From the NCBI GenBank assembly GCA_009392515.1, contig VFGE01000025.1:1-57351 (forward strand): 57,351 nt of DNA. Reading direction: 5' to 3'. Source of the stretch: SAR202 cluster bacterium. GTDB taxonomy: Bacteria > Chloroflexota > Dehalococcoidia > Lucifugimonadales > UBA6952. Positions 41,427 to 50,813 of the stretch are shown here, in pieces. The notes beneath the pieces are model-generated. The model saw nothing but the letters and a program-made list of their open reading frames with translations, searched no databases and had not been told where the DNA came from. The translations under genes were made by a program, and so were the position numbers. The number at the start of each line of letters is the position of its first letter. Position 1 is the first letter of the stretch.

Positions 41427-43061
41427 ATGGCTATTATGAGTGGAGGACAAGCTGTCGTTAAAGCTTTAATGAATGAAGGGATTGATGTAGTATTTGGTGT
41501 TCCTGGTGTTCAAATAATGCATATTTACGATGGTTTTTTTAATCAATCAGATATAGAAGTAATTAGTTGTCGCCATGAACAAACTACAGTTTATATGGCT
41601 GATGGATATGCACGTTCAACCGGTAAAATTGGCGTAGCCTTAGTTGTTCCTGGCCCAGGAGCGTATAATGCGGGGGCAGCTATGTCTACGGCGTATGCAA
41701 CATCATCTCCAGTAATTTTAATTTCTGGGCAAATCGATTCTAATGCAATAGGAAAAGATTTTGGGGCGTTACACGAAATTGAAAACCAATTAGGGTTTAT
41801 GGCGCCAGTAGTAAAATGGAACGACATGGTTAACAAAACGGAAGCAATACCTGAAATAATCCATAGAGCAATACAAGAAGTTTCTACTGGTAGACCAAGA
41901 CCTGTAGAAATAGAAATCCCACCTGATTTATTAGCAAATGAACAAAATATTGAATTTGTGGAAAAAGAAATTTTTACGCCATTAGAACCAGATATAAATG
42001 AAATTGTTAATGCTATTGATATTATTATGAAATCAAAGAAACCAGTAATTTGGGTTGGTGGAGGTGCAAATTTATCGGACTCTTCGGGAGTGTTAGTTGA
42101 ATTGGCGGAATCTCTGAATGCACCTGTTATTACTACTCCTGAAGGTAAAGGAGCAATACCTGAATCGCATGCATTAAACATGGGAACTTCGTCATATGGA
42201 TTTGGCCCTAGCAAAAACATTATCCCAGAATCTGACGTATTGATAGTTATAGGTAGTCGATTAGGTAGTTATCGTCCTGAGACTGGATCTGTACCTCATG
42301 AGAATATGAAATTGATTAATATAAATATAGATCCTACTGAAATAGGTAAAACGTATAATGCTGATGTAGGAATAGTCAGTGATGCTAAAACTGGCATCCA
42401 GGCAATTTTAGATATATTGAAATCAAAAAATTATAACTCAAATTGGGATTCGTCATATTTAGCAGAAACAAAAAAAGGTTATCGATCTCATCTTTTGGAT
42501 ATAGCACCAAGACAAGTTGAATTACTTCAAAGTATTAGAAATGTATTACCTAAAGAAACATTTGTAGTCAGTGGAGTAACCAATATGGGCTCATGGAGTA
42601 GTATTGCACTTGATATGTTTGAACCTCGAACTTTTATTACTTCTTCTTATATGGGTACCTTAGGATACGCATTTCCTACATCATTGGGTGTTAAAGTAGG
42701 CAATCCTTCTAAACCAGTAATTTCATTATGTGGTGATGGAGGATTTATGTACGGTATTGGTGAATTAGCTACAGCAGTACAATACGGGATTAATGTAGTT
42801 ACTGTTGTTTTTAATAATCATCGATATGGAGCATCAAATAAAGATCAAAATCTTCGTTTTAAAGGAAGAACAGTAGGTACTGAATTGCATAATCCAGATT
42901 TTGTTCAATTAGCTGAAAGTTTTGGGGTAAAAGGAATAAAAGTTAATTCATTAGATGAAAGTTCTAAAGCTATAGAAGCAGCATTAGACATGGATGCTCC
43001 TGTAGTTGTTGAAATTGAATTACCTAGCGATTTAAATTTTCCGTATTATATAGATCAATAG
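41427..43061 (+). CDS. thiamine-pyrophosphate enzyme, acetolactate-synthase-like
   Basis: A 544-residue three-domain TPP enzyme. The N-terminal domain has GVPGVQIMHIYD, the catalytic Glu in ISCRHEQTTVYMADGYAR and GPGAYNAG. The middle domain has KPVIWVGGGANLSDS. The C-terminal TPP-binding motif is CGDGGFMYGIGELATAVQYGINVVTVVFNN. Close relatives are acetolactate synthase, glyoxylate carboligase, sulfoacetaldehyde acetyltransferase and oxalyl-CoA decarboxylase. There is no regulatory subunit (ilvH) next to it, so a catabolic role is likelier than branched-chain synthesis. GGAG precedes the start. Confidence 0.88.
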   Translation: MAIMSGGQAVVKALMNEGIDVVFGVPGVQIMHIYDGFFNQSDIEVISCRHEQTTVYMADGYARSTGKIGVALVVPGPGAYNAGAAMSTAYATSSPVILISGQIDSNAIGKDFGALHEIENQLGFMAPVVKWNDMVNKTEAIPEIIHRAIQEVSTGRPRPVEIEIPPDLLANEQNIEFVEKEIFTPLEPDINEIVNAIDIIMKSKKPVIWVGGGANLSDSSGVLVELAESLNAPVITTPEGKGAIPESHALNMGTSSYGFGPSKNIIPESDVLIVIGSRLGSYRPETGSVPHENMKLININIDPTEIGKTYNADVGIVSDAKTGIQAILDILKSKNYNSNWDSSYLAETKKGYRSHLLDIAPRQVELLQSIRNVLPKETFVVSGVTNMGSWSSIALDMFEPRTFITSSYMGTLGYAFPTSLGVKVGNPSKPVISLCGDGGFMYGIGELATAVQYGINVVTVVFNNHRYGASNKDQNLRFKGRTVGTELHNPDFVQLAESFGVKGIKVNSLDESSKAIEAALDMDAPVVVEIELPSDLNFPYYIDQ

Positions 43062-43067
43062 TTTCTA

Positions 43068-44318
43068 ATGAAAAAGTTATTATTTGGGAATAAATCTATA
43101 TTTCTTGGATGGTGGGTTGTTTTTGGATCTTTTTTATCCAATGCAATGTATTCAGTGACAGGGCTTGTAGCAATAGGATTATTTATAGAACCAATGTCTT
43201 CTTCATTAGGTTGGTCTGTTGCTAGTATCTCTCTAGGCATTGCTTTAAGGCAAATTGCTGGAACAATTATTGGACCAATTATTGGTCCTAGAGTTGATAA
43301 AACTGAACCTAGAAATCTTTTTTTTCTATCAACCATTATCACAGGTTTTTCAACCATCGTATTAGGATTCATAACAAACGTATGGATCTTTTATATGCTT
43401 TACGGTGTAATTGGTGCAATTGCAATTACTGGAATAAGTAATTTAGTTACTGGGACCGTAATATCAAAATGGTTTGTAAAATCACGAGGAAGAGCATTAG
43501 GTTTCTCTGATCTAGGAAGTTCAGTTGGAGTCATAATATTAATACCGGTTATAAATATTATTATCACAAGCCATTCTTGGGAAATGGCTTGGGTATTTTT
43601 AGGAGTGTTACATTTAATTATTATGACACCAGTATCGTTTTTAATGAAAAGACAGCCAGAAGATTATGGATTATTACCTGATAATGAAGCCAATGTTGAA
43701 AATGGCTTAAATAATAGTGATATAAATTCCAATAAAGAGGTATGGACTGCGAAAGAGGCAATTAAAACATATCAGTTCTGGATTATTATTCTGGCCTTTG
43801 GATTAAGTAATATTTCTGTTATGGCAATTCTATCTCATCAAATCAATCATATTGTCCATAAAGGTTTCTCTTCCACACAAGCTGCTTTAATTATATCTTT
43901 ATGGGCTATTTTTGCTGGTTTCGCAAGAGTTCTATTTGGATTTATTTTAGAAAAGATTTCTGTAAGATATTTATCATTTATTGTGATGATCGGTAGTGCA
44001 TTAGGCACTTATTTTTTGCTTATTGGAAATTCTTTAGAATTGTTATATTGCTTTGCAATTATTTACGGAATATTTCGAGGAGCTATTGTTTTGATGTCAA
44101 TAATTATCTGGGCTGATTATTATGGGAGAACACATCTGGGAGCAATTAGAGGGCTTACAACACCGTTTAATATCATATCATTGTCAACTGGACCTGTATT
44201 AGCTGGTTATTTTTATGATGAACTTGGTTCATATGATATGATTTTTTCAGTCTTTATTATGCTTTATATAATATCAGGTATACTAATATTATTTACTAAT
44301 GCTCCCAAAAAGAAATAA
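43068..44318 (+). CDS. MFS transporter, oxalate:formate antiporter/monocarboxylate-like
   Basis: A 416-residue protein with 12 spans. FLGWWVVFGSFLSNAMYSVTG at the N-terminus, GLFIEPMSSSLGWS and GIALRQIAGTIIGPIIGPRVD are the marks of the OFA/monocarboxylate (MCT-like) MFS group, and MTPVSFLMKRQPEDYGLLPD occurs in the central loop. It starts six bases after the TPP enzyme with no SD, so it is translationally coupled. It probably imports the acid used by the upstream enzymes. Confidence 0.87.
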   Translation: MKKLLFGNKSIFLGWWVVFGSFLSNAMYSVTGLVAIGLFIEPMSSSLGWSVASISLGIALRQIAGTIIGPIIGPRVDKTEPRNLFFLSTIITGFSTIVLGFITNVWIFYMLYGVIGAIAITGISNLVTGTVISKWFVKSRGRALGFSDLGSSVGVIILIPVINIIITSHSWEMAWVFLGVLHLIIMTPVSFLMKRQPEDYGLLPDNEANVENGLNNSDINSNKEVWTAKEAIKTYQFWIIILAFGLSNISVMAILSHQINHIVHKGFSSTQAALIISLWAIFAGFARVLFGFILEKISVRYLSFIVMIGSALGTYFLLIGNSLELLYCFAIIYGIFRGAIVLMSIIIWADYYGRTHLGAIRGLTTPFNIISLSTGPVLAGYFYDELGSYDMIFSVFIMLYIISGILILFTNAPKKK

Positions 44319-44347
44319 ACGGTTCATTGTGTTTTTAAAATAATAAG

Positions 44348-45619
44348 CTACCGGAATCGTCTCATAGATCCAAAAATACCAAAGAAGATTATACTAATAG
44401 CGCCGTATAAAACACCTCCGATTAGTACAGCATCTGCTGCTCCATTCATTGCATTCCCACCTAAGGTTATAGTACCTACATAAATTTTATTATGTGTTAG
44501 ATATTCTGCTATGGAACCCATAATTAATGTCCCGATCCATGTCGTACCTTGAACTGTAGTTTCAAAACTCAGCACACGTCCTCTTAATTCATTTGGTGTT
44601 AATATCTGCATTGCAATCATCCTCATACTCCTAAACATCATTTGTGACATTCCCATGAAAAATACGAGTATTAGAGAGAGCATAAATATCTCAGAACGTG
44701 AAAAAGCTAGTATGACTATTGTATTTGCCATTGCAACAAAAAATAGCAAATATCCTCTGTATTTAAATTCACTTAACATAACAACTATAAGAGCCCCTAT
44801 AGATGTACCTATAGTTGATGCAGTCATGATATATCCAAGTCCAGAAGCTCCAACTCCTAAAATTGCGTCTGCAAAGATAGGTAATAAAAACATAGCAGCA
44901 CTACCAACCATGGCGAAGGCAAATCCAATAGCAATCAATCCTAATAATACTTTTTCACGCCAAACATGTTTGAATCCTTCGAAGAAAGGATATTTTGTTT
45001 TTTTTGAATCTTGCTTTAGTTTTTGTTCTTCTGGGTCCCATTTAAGCAAAAATATTGTGATTGCAGTAAAGAGTTGGCCTATAGATGTAAGTATAAACAA
45101 CCAACCTGTACCTATAATCGCAATAAGAAGTCCTCCTAAAGCAGGACCTGCTACCCTTGGCCATGTCTCAGCTATGTTATCCAGTGCAACTGCATTTGGT
45201 AATTGTTTTTTTGTTACGATACTTCCAAGTATTGCTTGGTGTCCTGGTCTTCCAATTGATTGAATAATTCCGCTCATTACAGAAGAGACTACAAAGTGCC
45301 ACCACTCAATAATTTCAAAATAAACTAATGATGCAACAATTGCCCATAGTATTGTTAAAGAAACTTCCGTATACTTTAATAGCTTTTTTCTATCGACTTT
45401 ATCTGCTAGAAATCCACCAACAAATGGCATAAATAACATAGGCCAGGCTAAAGACGATGTGACAAATCCTAATAAAAATGGAGATTTACTGATTTCCCAA
45501 ACAATCCAAGCCCTTAGAAACACGCGCATTTGTCGGGCCATATTTGATGTTACTCTACCTGCCCAAAGAAGCCTAAAGTTTGAGTTTTCGAAAGCCGATA
45601 TTTTATCCCGAAATGTAAT
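44348..45619 (-). CDS. MFS transporter (EntS-like), probable ATT start
   Basis: The first ATG (45541, MARQMR) cuts into the first membrane span. The same frame continues upstream as FENSNFRLLWAGRVTSN, the standard N-terminus of MFS_3 exporters, and stays open to a TAA near 45700 without any ATG, GTG or TTG. ATT at 45617-45619 lies six bases after a perfect GGAGG (45626-45630), so I take it as the start, giving 423 residues. The body has GGFLADKVDRKKLL (motif A) and SIGRPGHQAILGSIV. About 12 spans. Substrate unknown. A frameshift near the start is the alternative. Confidence 0.75.
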   Translation of the reverse strand: MTFRDKISAFENSNFRLLWAGRVTSNMARQMRVFLRAWIVWEISKSPFLLGFVTSSLAWPMLFMPFVGGFLADKVDRKKLLKYTEVSLTILWAIVASLVYFEIIEWWHFVVSSVMSGIIQSIGRPGHQAILGSIVTKKQLPNAVALDNIAETWPRVAGPALGGLLIAIIGTGWLFILTSIGQLFTAITIFLLKWDPEEQKLKQDSKKTKYPFFEGFKHVWREKVLLGLIAIGFAFAMVGSAAMFLLPIFADAILGVGASGLGYIMTASTIGTSIGALIVVMLSEFKYRGYLLFFVAMANTIVILAFSRSEIFMLSLILVFFMGMSQMMFRSMRMIAMQILTPNELRGRVLSFETTVQGTTWIGTLIMGSIAEYLTHNKIYVGTITLGGNAMNGAADAVLIGGVLYGAISIIFFGIFGSMRRFR

Positions 45620-45654
45620 ACCATTCCTCCATCTGAATAATGGGGTGCTAAATA

Positions 45655-47058
45655 TTATTTTCTTTGATAATATTCCACATATTTTCTTAAAGAATTAGCT
45701 GTATTTTCCATTCCAAATACTGCAGGGATCCCAGCATCTGTTAATTGTTTATACACCATGGATCTATCCTCAGGAGATGGATGAGGATATGTTGTTGATA
45801 TAAGAACTACATAGGGTTTTTTTGCGCGTTTTTTAAATTCGCAAAATATTTCTGGTGTATGCCCCCTATAAACACTTAATTTATCGTTACGATTAGATAT
45901 ATGAATTTCATGGACAATTATATCTACATTAGAATCCTCATTGAGGACATCTAGTACATTGTTTAAATGATCTTCATTAGCTAGTGTTCTTCCCTCAATA
46001 GGATTTGTATAAGTACTGCCGACTAAATTAAACTTAGTTAATATTTGATTATATGATTTTTCACTTAACCGAGGAATAGAGAAACCTGCTTTAGAAAAAA
46101 CATTTGCCATTTCAGTTGCATGTCCCCCAGAAAGGGCTAAAACCCCAAGGTTATAACCAGATTGCTTGGGAGGATCTAATTTAGCTAAGAGTTTTGCTGT
46201 TTCAAACATTTCATCCATATTGTCTATTTTTATAGCATTACATTGAATCAACATATCATCCCAGATTTTAGGGTTAGATGTTTTTGAAGTGGAGTGGGAA
46301 GCAACGGCACGTTCAGCGTCATCAGTTTCTCCTACTTTCCAGATCATTGTTGGTTTTATTTTTGAAATTTCTTTTAATTGTTTGAAAAAATCTTTTCCAC
46401 TTCTTATTCCTTCGAGATACATTCCGATGACTTTGGTGTCATCATCATTTGCTAAATATTTTAGATAGTCGTGACTATCTAAAATGATGCCATTCCCCAT
46501 ACTAACTAATTTACTTACTTTGAGGTCATGAAATGCACTACCTTGTGCAAATGCTACGGATTGTGAGCCACTTTGTGATATAAATGCCAAATTTCCATAT
46601 TCTCCATGGTATCTACCTAGGTTAACTCCAATACCTAATTTCGGATTAAATATTCCCATACAATTTGGTCCAACAATTTTCAAATTTCCTTCTATTGCGA
46701 TACGTTCGATTTCTTTTTCAAGCTCAATACCTTCAGGTGTGCCTGTTTCACTGAATCCCGCGGTGTATAAATGAACGCCTATAACTTTTTTTGTTGCACA
46801 ATCTTTCAATATCCTAGGTACAATTTGAGCTGGTACTGATACTATTACCAAATCTATACTTTCTGGGACATCTAATATTGATGGGAAACTATCAAAACCT
46901 AACTCTTTTGCGCTTGCCCATTCATTTCGATCTACATTTACATGGTATTTTTTACCTTCAAATGGCTGTATTGTTCTAAGCCACATATGGTTGTCAACTG
47001 ATTTTGAACCAACAACTGCAATACTTTGTGGTTCTAGTACTCTATCTAAACTATCCAT
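45655..47058 (-). CDS. acyl-CoA synthetase (NDP-forming) alpha-type, CoA-binding protein
   Basis: A 467-residue protein with the CoA-binding Rossmann domain (LEPQSIAVVGSKS, PESIDLVIVSVPAQIVPRIL), a succinyl-CoA-ligase-like middle (IVGPNCMGIFNPKLGIGVN, FISQSGSQSVAFA) and the active-site His region DAERAVASHSTSKTSNP (family ASHTGA). Typical ADP-forming acetyl-CoA synthetases join or pair this with an ATP-grasp_5 beta unit. Here only a C-terminal fragment of one precedes it, overlapping by eight bases. Whether it is active alone is unclear. Confidence 0.8.
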   Translation of the reverse strand: MDSLDRVLEPQSIAVVGSKSVDNHMWLRTIQPFEGKKYHVNVDRNEWASAKELGFDSFPSILDVPESIDLVIVSVPAQIVPRILKDCATKKVIGVHLYTAGFSETGTPEGIELEKEIERIAIEGNLKIVGPNCMGIFNPKLGIGVNLGRYHGEYGNLAFISQSGSQSVAFAQGSAFHDLKVSKLVSMGNGIILDSHDYLKYLANDDDTKVIGMYLEGIRSGKDFFKQLKEISKIKPTMIWKVGETDDAERAVASHSTSKTSNPKIWDDMLIQCNAIKIDNMDEMFETAKLLAKLDPPKQSGYNLGVLALSGGHATEMANVFSKAGFSIPRLSEKSYNQILTKFNLVGSTYTNPIEGRTLANEDHLNNVLDVLNEDSNVDIIVHEIHISNRNDKLSVYRGHTPEIFCEFKKRAKKPYVVLISTTYPHPSPEDRSMVYKQLTDAGIPAVFGMENTANSLRKYVEYYQRK

Positions 47059-47542
47059 TTGAACTTCCTTTTGAAACTAATTCTAGACTTCCATTATTTA
47101 TATACAAATCATTGTTATCAGTATAAATTTCTTCTAATAACAACTTTTCAATACACTCTTGTTGGGTGGATAATTTTGATAAAACATCTATAGCCTTATA
47201 AAGTGTTTCAACATTTGGAGGAGTAAGATTTTTGTATTGATCTAACAATATTTTTGATGCAATTGGTTGAGCTACCATTTCTTTTGCGTCTTTTTTCTCT
47301 AAAGGAGGTATTCTATAGCTACAATCATTCCAAATATCAATAGATTGTTGACCAAATCCAAAAAATATAACATATCCAAACAAAAAATCTTTTTGCAAGC
47401 CTAAAGTAAGCTCGGTAGGGTTATTTTGAGGTTTCCCGATTTTAAATCCAAGTGAAATAAAAAAGTTATGCAATTCCTCTAGATTAAAAAATATTTTTTT
47501 TCCAGTTTGGAGATCTTCTAATACTGTTAAAGATTTTTTCAT
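47051..47542 (-). CDS. truncated ATP-grasp_5-like (acyl-CoA synthetase beta) fragment
   Basis: A 163-residue protein matching only the C-terminal lobe of the ATP-grasp_5 domain: ELTLGLQKDFLFGYVIFFGFG (family ExxxGxxxDPxFGPxxxxGxGG), SYRIPPLEKKDAKEMV (family R-x-PLxxxDAxxM), KILLDQY and LSKLS. The first about 100 residues of the domain, with the nucleotide-binding loop, are missing, and the ElDINPL motif is replaced by LLEEIYTDNND. It overlaps the alpha-type gene by eight bases and is still translated in a clean frame, so it may be a retained structural partner rather than a dead remnant. Confidence 0.6.
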   Translation of the reverse strand: MKKSLTVLEDLQTGKKIFFNLEELHNFFISLGFKIGKPQNNPTELTLGLQKDFLFGYVIFFGFGQQSIDIWNDCSYRIPPLEKKDAKEMVAQPIASKILLDQYKNLTPPNVETLYKAIDVLSKLSTQQECIEKLLLEEIYTDNNDLYINNGSLELVSKGSSNG

Positions 47543-47693
47543 AGCCTAAATTGCTCTATTCGTATTTAATTTAAAGACCTATTAAGTAATCAGTAATTTA
47601 ATTTAATAAATGCTACATATTATCTAAATAAGATGAATCAATACTACAGAAATTGTCACATAAGTCAATTTTTTAAATCTAGTTGATAGTAAA

Positions 47694-48881
47694 TTATTGA
47701 GATTTAGATATTTTTAAAAAACATCCAGGTATTACTAAGGTTAGTGGCATTAAAGCTATTATTATCAGAGCAGGAATATATGATCCAGTATAATCGGTGA
47801 AAGTTCCTATAAAAATTGGAGATACCACTGAGGCAAAATTACCTGTTGTGAGTATTGCCGCTGTAACTATTCCAACTTTTGAGGCATCGACATATGGAAG
47901 TTCCATAGGTATCGTAATGATACTTACGATAAATATCGACATAAACATTCCAATACCTGCAACACTTATTATTAGAAGTATTTCACTTGCACCAAATACT
48001 GATCCAAAAGCAAATAAAGGTAAAACTGTTCCTGATGATATCAATAGTAATTTACGACTATAAAATTTAGATAAAATCACTCCACTTATTGGATTTGATA
48101 TTGCATTGATTAAAGGGATGATTGATACTATTGACCCTGCTTCAGCTAAAGTCATATCTTTAAATTCATTATAGTACGTTGGTAACCATGCACTATATCC
48201 AACAAAAAGTGTAAGGGGCCCAATAGTTCCTAATGCAAGTAATAATACATTACGGTTAAAAATGAACGGTAAATTTTCACGCATAGAAAAATGAGTTTTA
48301 TTTACTTTGTTTTTTGAAGTACGACCACCGATTGTCCAACAAAGAGTAGCAAAAGCAGGTATCATGCTATAAAAAAACAAGGTCGTATTCCATCCTACAC
48401 CATTAGCGATAGGTATCGCTAATAATACCCCCAATGAAACACCCAAAGCTCGACCTGATTCATTGATTCCATTCATAATTGATAATTCTTTGGGTTTGAA
48501 CCATTCCATAGTAATTGCACTAGTAGTTGGTATAGAAATAGCAGCCCCAATACCAAATAAAATTCTTAATAAGATTATTATTATGAAGGAGTCTACAAAT
48601 GGAAGTAACAGACCTGAAGACATTAAACTTCCACTTAAGATCATTGCATTTTTGGAACTTATTTTGGAAATTAAAAAACCCCCTGGTAATAGAAATAAAG
48701 CCATTACAAAAGTCACAGAAGATATTAATAAACCAACTATTCCTTTATTAATGTCATAATTTTCCATAATTGAAAGAAATAAGGGGGAAGGTGCCATAAA
48801 ATTTAAACCAAGTCCAATTTGTATTAGGAATAAAATGGACTGAATTACCCATCGGTAGTAACTATATTGTGGATTTTGCAT
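47694..48881 (-). CDS. MFS transporter (CynX/NNP-like)
   Basis: A 395-residue protein with 12 predicted spans: QIGLGLNFMAPSPLFLSIM at the N-terminus, then LPGGFLISKISSKNAMI (motif A) and LLRILFGIGAAISIPTTSAI. The fold is that of sugar-acid, nitrate or cyanate MFS carriers. The substrate cannot be named. It lies eight bases after the GNAT gene stop on the same strand. Confidence 0.85.
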   Translation of the reverse strand: MQNPQYSYYRWVIQSILFLIQIGLGLNFMAPSPLFLSIMENYDINKGIVGLLISSVTFVMALFLLPGGFLISKISSKNAMILSGSLMSSGLLLPFVDSFIIIILLRILFGIGAAISIPTTSAITMEWFKPKELSIMNGINESGRALGVSLGVLLAIPIANGVGWNTTLFFYSMIPAFATLCWTIGGRTSKNKVNKTHFSMRENLPFIFNRNVLLLALGTIGPLTLFVGYSAWLPTYYNEFKDMTLAEAGSIVSIIPLINAISNPISGVILSKFYSRKLLLISSGTVLPLFAFGSVFGASEILLIISVAGIGMFMSIFIVSIITIPMELPYVDASKVGIVTAAILTTGNFASVVSPIFIGTFTDYTGSYIPALIIIALMPLTLVIPGCFLKISKSQ

Positions 48882-48889
48882 ATTAGAGC

Positions 48890-49399
48890 CTATAGTATTT
48901 TTTGCATGATGTGTTCTCGATCAATATGTGGTCCTACAAAATAATTATACTCTCCTATTTTTTGAAAGCCATGTTTTTGATAAAATTGGATTGCAATTTT
49001 ATTATCGTTATAAACTCCTAGATAAATCGATTTATTTTTTTCTTCAATCGATTTATCAAAAACGTATTTAATTAGTTGGCTTCCAATACCAGAATGTTTT
49101 TTATTAGGATCAACATATAGTCTATGCAATTCATTACCTGGATATACAGGATTATTAACTGGTAATTCTAGTTTCCCGTACTTAGCATATGCAATAATTA
49201 TATTATCTTCTTTTATAATTATAGTTTTATTGTTGGAGTTGTTTATTTGGTTCGTGAAGTATTTTTCTGAACAGGTTTTCTCAAGATGGTTTTGTAGATC
49301 TTCTTGTTTGTAATGTCTGAAAGTATCACTAAATGTTTTACCTGCAAATTGTGATAGTTGTGTTATATCGTCAATAGAAGCTAGTTGTATTTTGTACAT
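48890..49399 (-). CDS. GNAT-family N-acetyltransferase
   Basis: A 169-residue acetyl-CoA-dependent transferase. It has the N-terminal IQLASIDDITQLSQFAGKTFSDTF, strand 4 ELHRLYVDPNKKHSGIGSQLI, where the pyrophosphate loop (family R/Q-x-x-G-x-G/A) reads KHSGIG, then YLGVYNDNKIAIQFYQKHGFQKIGEY. The pattern is of the PhinoM/spermine-type acetyltransferases. Substrate unknown. Confidence 0.88.
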   Translation of the reverse strand: MYKIQLASIDDITQLSQFAGKTFSDTFRHYKQEDLQNHLEKTCSEKYFTNQINNSNNKTIIIKEDNIIIAYAKYGKLELPVNNPVYPGNELHRLYVDPNKKHSGIGSQLIKYVFDKSIEEKNKSIYLGVYNDNKIAIQFYQKHGFQKIGEYNYFVGPHIDREHIMQKIL

Positions 49400-49664
49400 T
49401 ATGATAATCGTTTCATAGCAATAAAAAGTTCAGAGGAAGATAGAATTTTGATTCATCATTCCTTACTTGAAAATTAGTTTAGAAGTCTAGTCTAAATTTC
49501 TAATCATAATATACCACATTAAACAATTCTTCTTTTTCTATAACAATCTTGGTTATTGATAAAATCATTGCATTAAATAGATAAAATCTATATCATTATA
49601 TAGAGAAATATTTAAAATAATTGTGGATGTTTGGGTGGCCAAATAATTAAGGATTGGTTGAATT

Positions 49665-50813
49665 ATGAATATCCATGAATTTCAAGCAAAAAAACTCTTT
49701 GCAGATTACTCTATACCTGTTCCAGAAGGTTCTGTCGCTACAACTCCTCAAGAAGCAATTGAAATTTCGGGTATCTATAATAATAAAGTCGTTGTTAAAG
49801 CACAAATTCATGCAGGTGGAAGAGGTAAGGCTGGCGGCGTAAAATTATTTTCTGATTCAAAAGAAATTGAATCCTTTTCAGCTAATTTATTAGGATCTAA
49901 TTTAATTACTGCCCAAACTGGTAAATCAGGGGTTCCAGTCAATAAACTATTAGTAGAAAAGATTTATGATATTCATCGTGAGATTTATCTAGCAATAATT
50001 ATTGATGCTGTGACAAAATCGATAATTTGTGTTGCTAGTGAATTTGGTGGGGTCAATATTGAAGAAGTTGCGGAGAGCAATCCAGATAAAATATTTACAG
50101 TTGTTGCAGACCCAATATTAGGATTGCAACCATATAAATTAAGACTATTGGCTAAAAAATTAAATATTACTAGTGACCTTATTCGGTCTTTTTCCGGGTT
50201 AGCCACGAGTGCTTACAACCTTTTTGTTGAGAATGATTGTTCTATGGTTGAGATAAATCCTTTGGTAATAACAAATGACAGATTACTTCTTGCTTTGGAT
50301 GCGAAAGTAAATATTGATGATGATGCATTATTTAGACATCCAGAATTAGTACACTTAAGAGATATTAATCAAGAGGACGAGAGAGAAACTCGCGCGGATA
50401 AAAGCAATATTAATTATGTGAAATTAGATGGTAATGTTGGCTGCTTAGTTAATGGAGCAGGGCTTGCAATGGCCACAATGGATGTAATTTCAGAATCTGG
50501 TTCACAACCCGCTAACTTTTTAGATATAGGTGGCGGATCAGATGAAGATAAAGTTGCTGAAGCTATGAAAATAATTTGTTCAGATACTGATGTTGATAAA
50601 ATATTCGTAAATCTTTTTGGAGGTATCCTGCGGTGTGATGTAGCAGCCCGAGGAATTGTTCAAGCTAGTAAAGAAACAACAATACCACCAATTATTGTAA
50701 GAATGCTGGGGACAAATGCTGATGAAGGGGCACAAATATTATTAGATTCATCATTAGAGGTTAAATTAATTCATGATTTACATGATGCTAGGAAAGAGTT
50801 TTTAAAATCATGA
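49665..50813 (+). CDS. sucC: succinate-CoA ligase (ADP-forming) beta subunit
   Basis: A 382-residue ATP-grasp subunit of the TCA-cycle ligase. MNIHEFQAKKLFADYSIPVPEG is the canonical N-terminus. KAQIHAGGRGKAGGVKL is the nucleotide-binding loop, CSMVEINPLVI the Mg site, FLDIGGGSDEDKVAEAM and FVNLFGGILRCD the C-terminal CoA-ligase domain. It overlaps sucD by four bases (ATGA), so the subunits are co-translated. Malate-CoA ligase is a homologous alternative, but no serine-cycle genes are near. Confidence 0.95.
   Translation: MNIHEFQAKKLFADYSIPVPEGSVATTPQEAIEISGIYNNKVVVKAQIHAGGRGKAGGVKLFSDSKEIESFSANLLGSNLITAQTGKSGVPVNKLLVEKIYDIHREIYLAIIIDAVTKSIICVASEFGGVNIEEVAESNPDKIFTVVADPILGLQPYKLRLLAKKLNITSDLIRSFSGLATSAYNLFVENDCSMVEINPLVITNDRLLLALDAKVNIDDDALFRHPELVHLRDINQEDERETRADKSNINYVKLDGNVGCLVNGAGLAMATMDVISESGSQPANFLDIGGGSDEDKVAEAMKIICSDTDVDKIFVNLFGGILRCDVAARGIVQASKETTIPPIIVRMLGTNADEGAQILLDSSLEVKLIHDLHDARKEFLKS

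Noticed and set aside
41591-42220. 209-codon minus-strand open frame inside the TPP enzyme gene
   Set aside because: It lies fully inside a conserved gene in an opposite frame and has no recognisable domain.
44655-45263. 202-codon plus-strand open frame opposite the MFS gene
   Set aside because: The MFS frame carries conserved MFS motifs; the opposite frame shows low-complexity residues and no family.
47694-48881. Mobile element or genomic island around the MFS genes
   Set aside because: No transposase, integrase, direct repeats or tRNA-flanking att-like duplication could be seen, and base use looks the same as in the neighbours.
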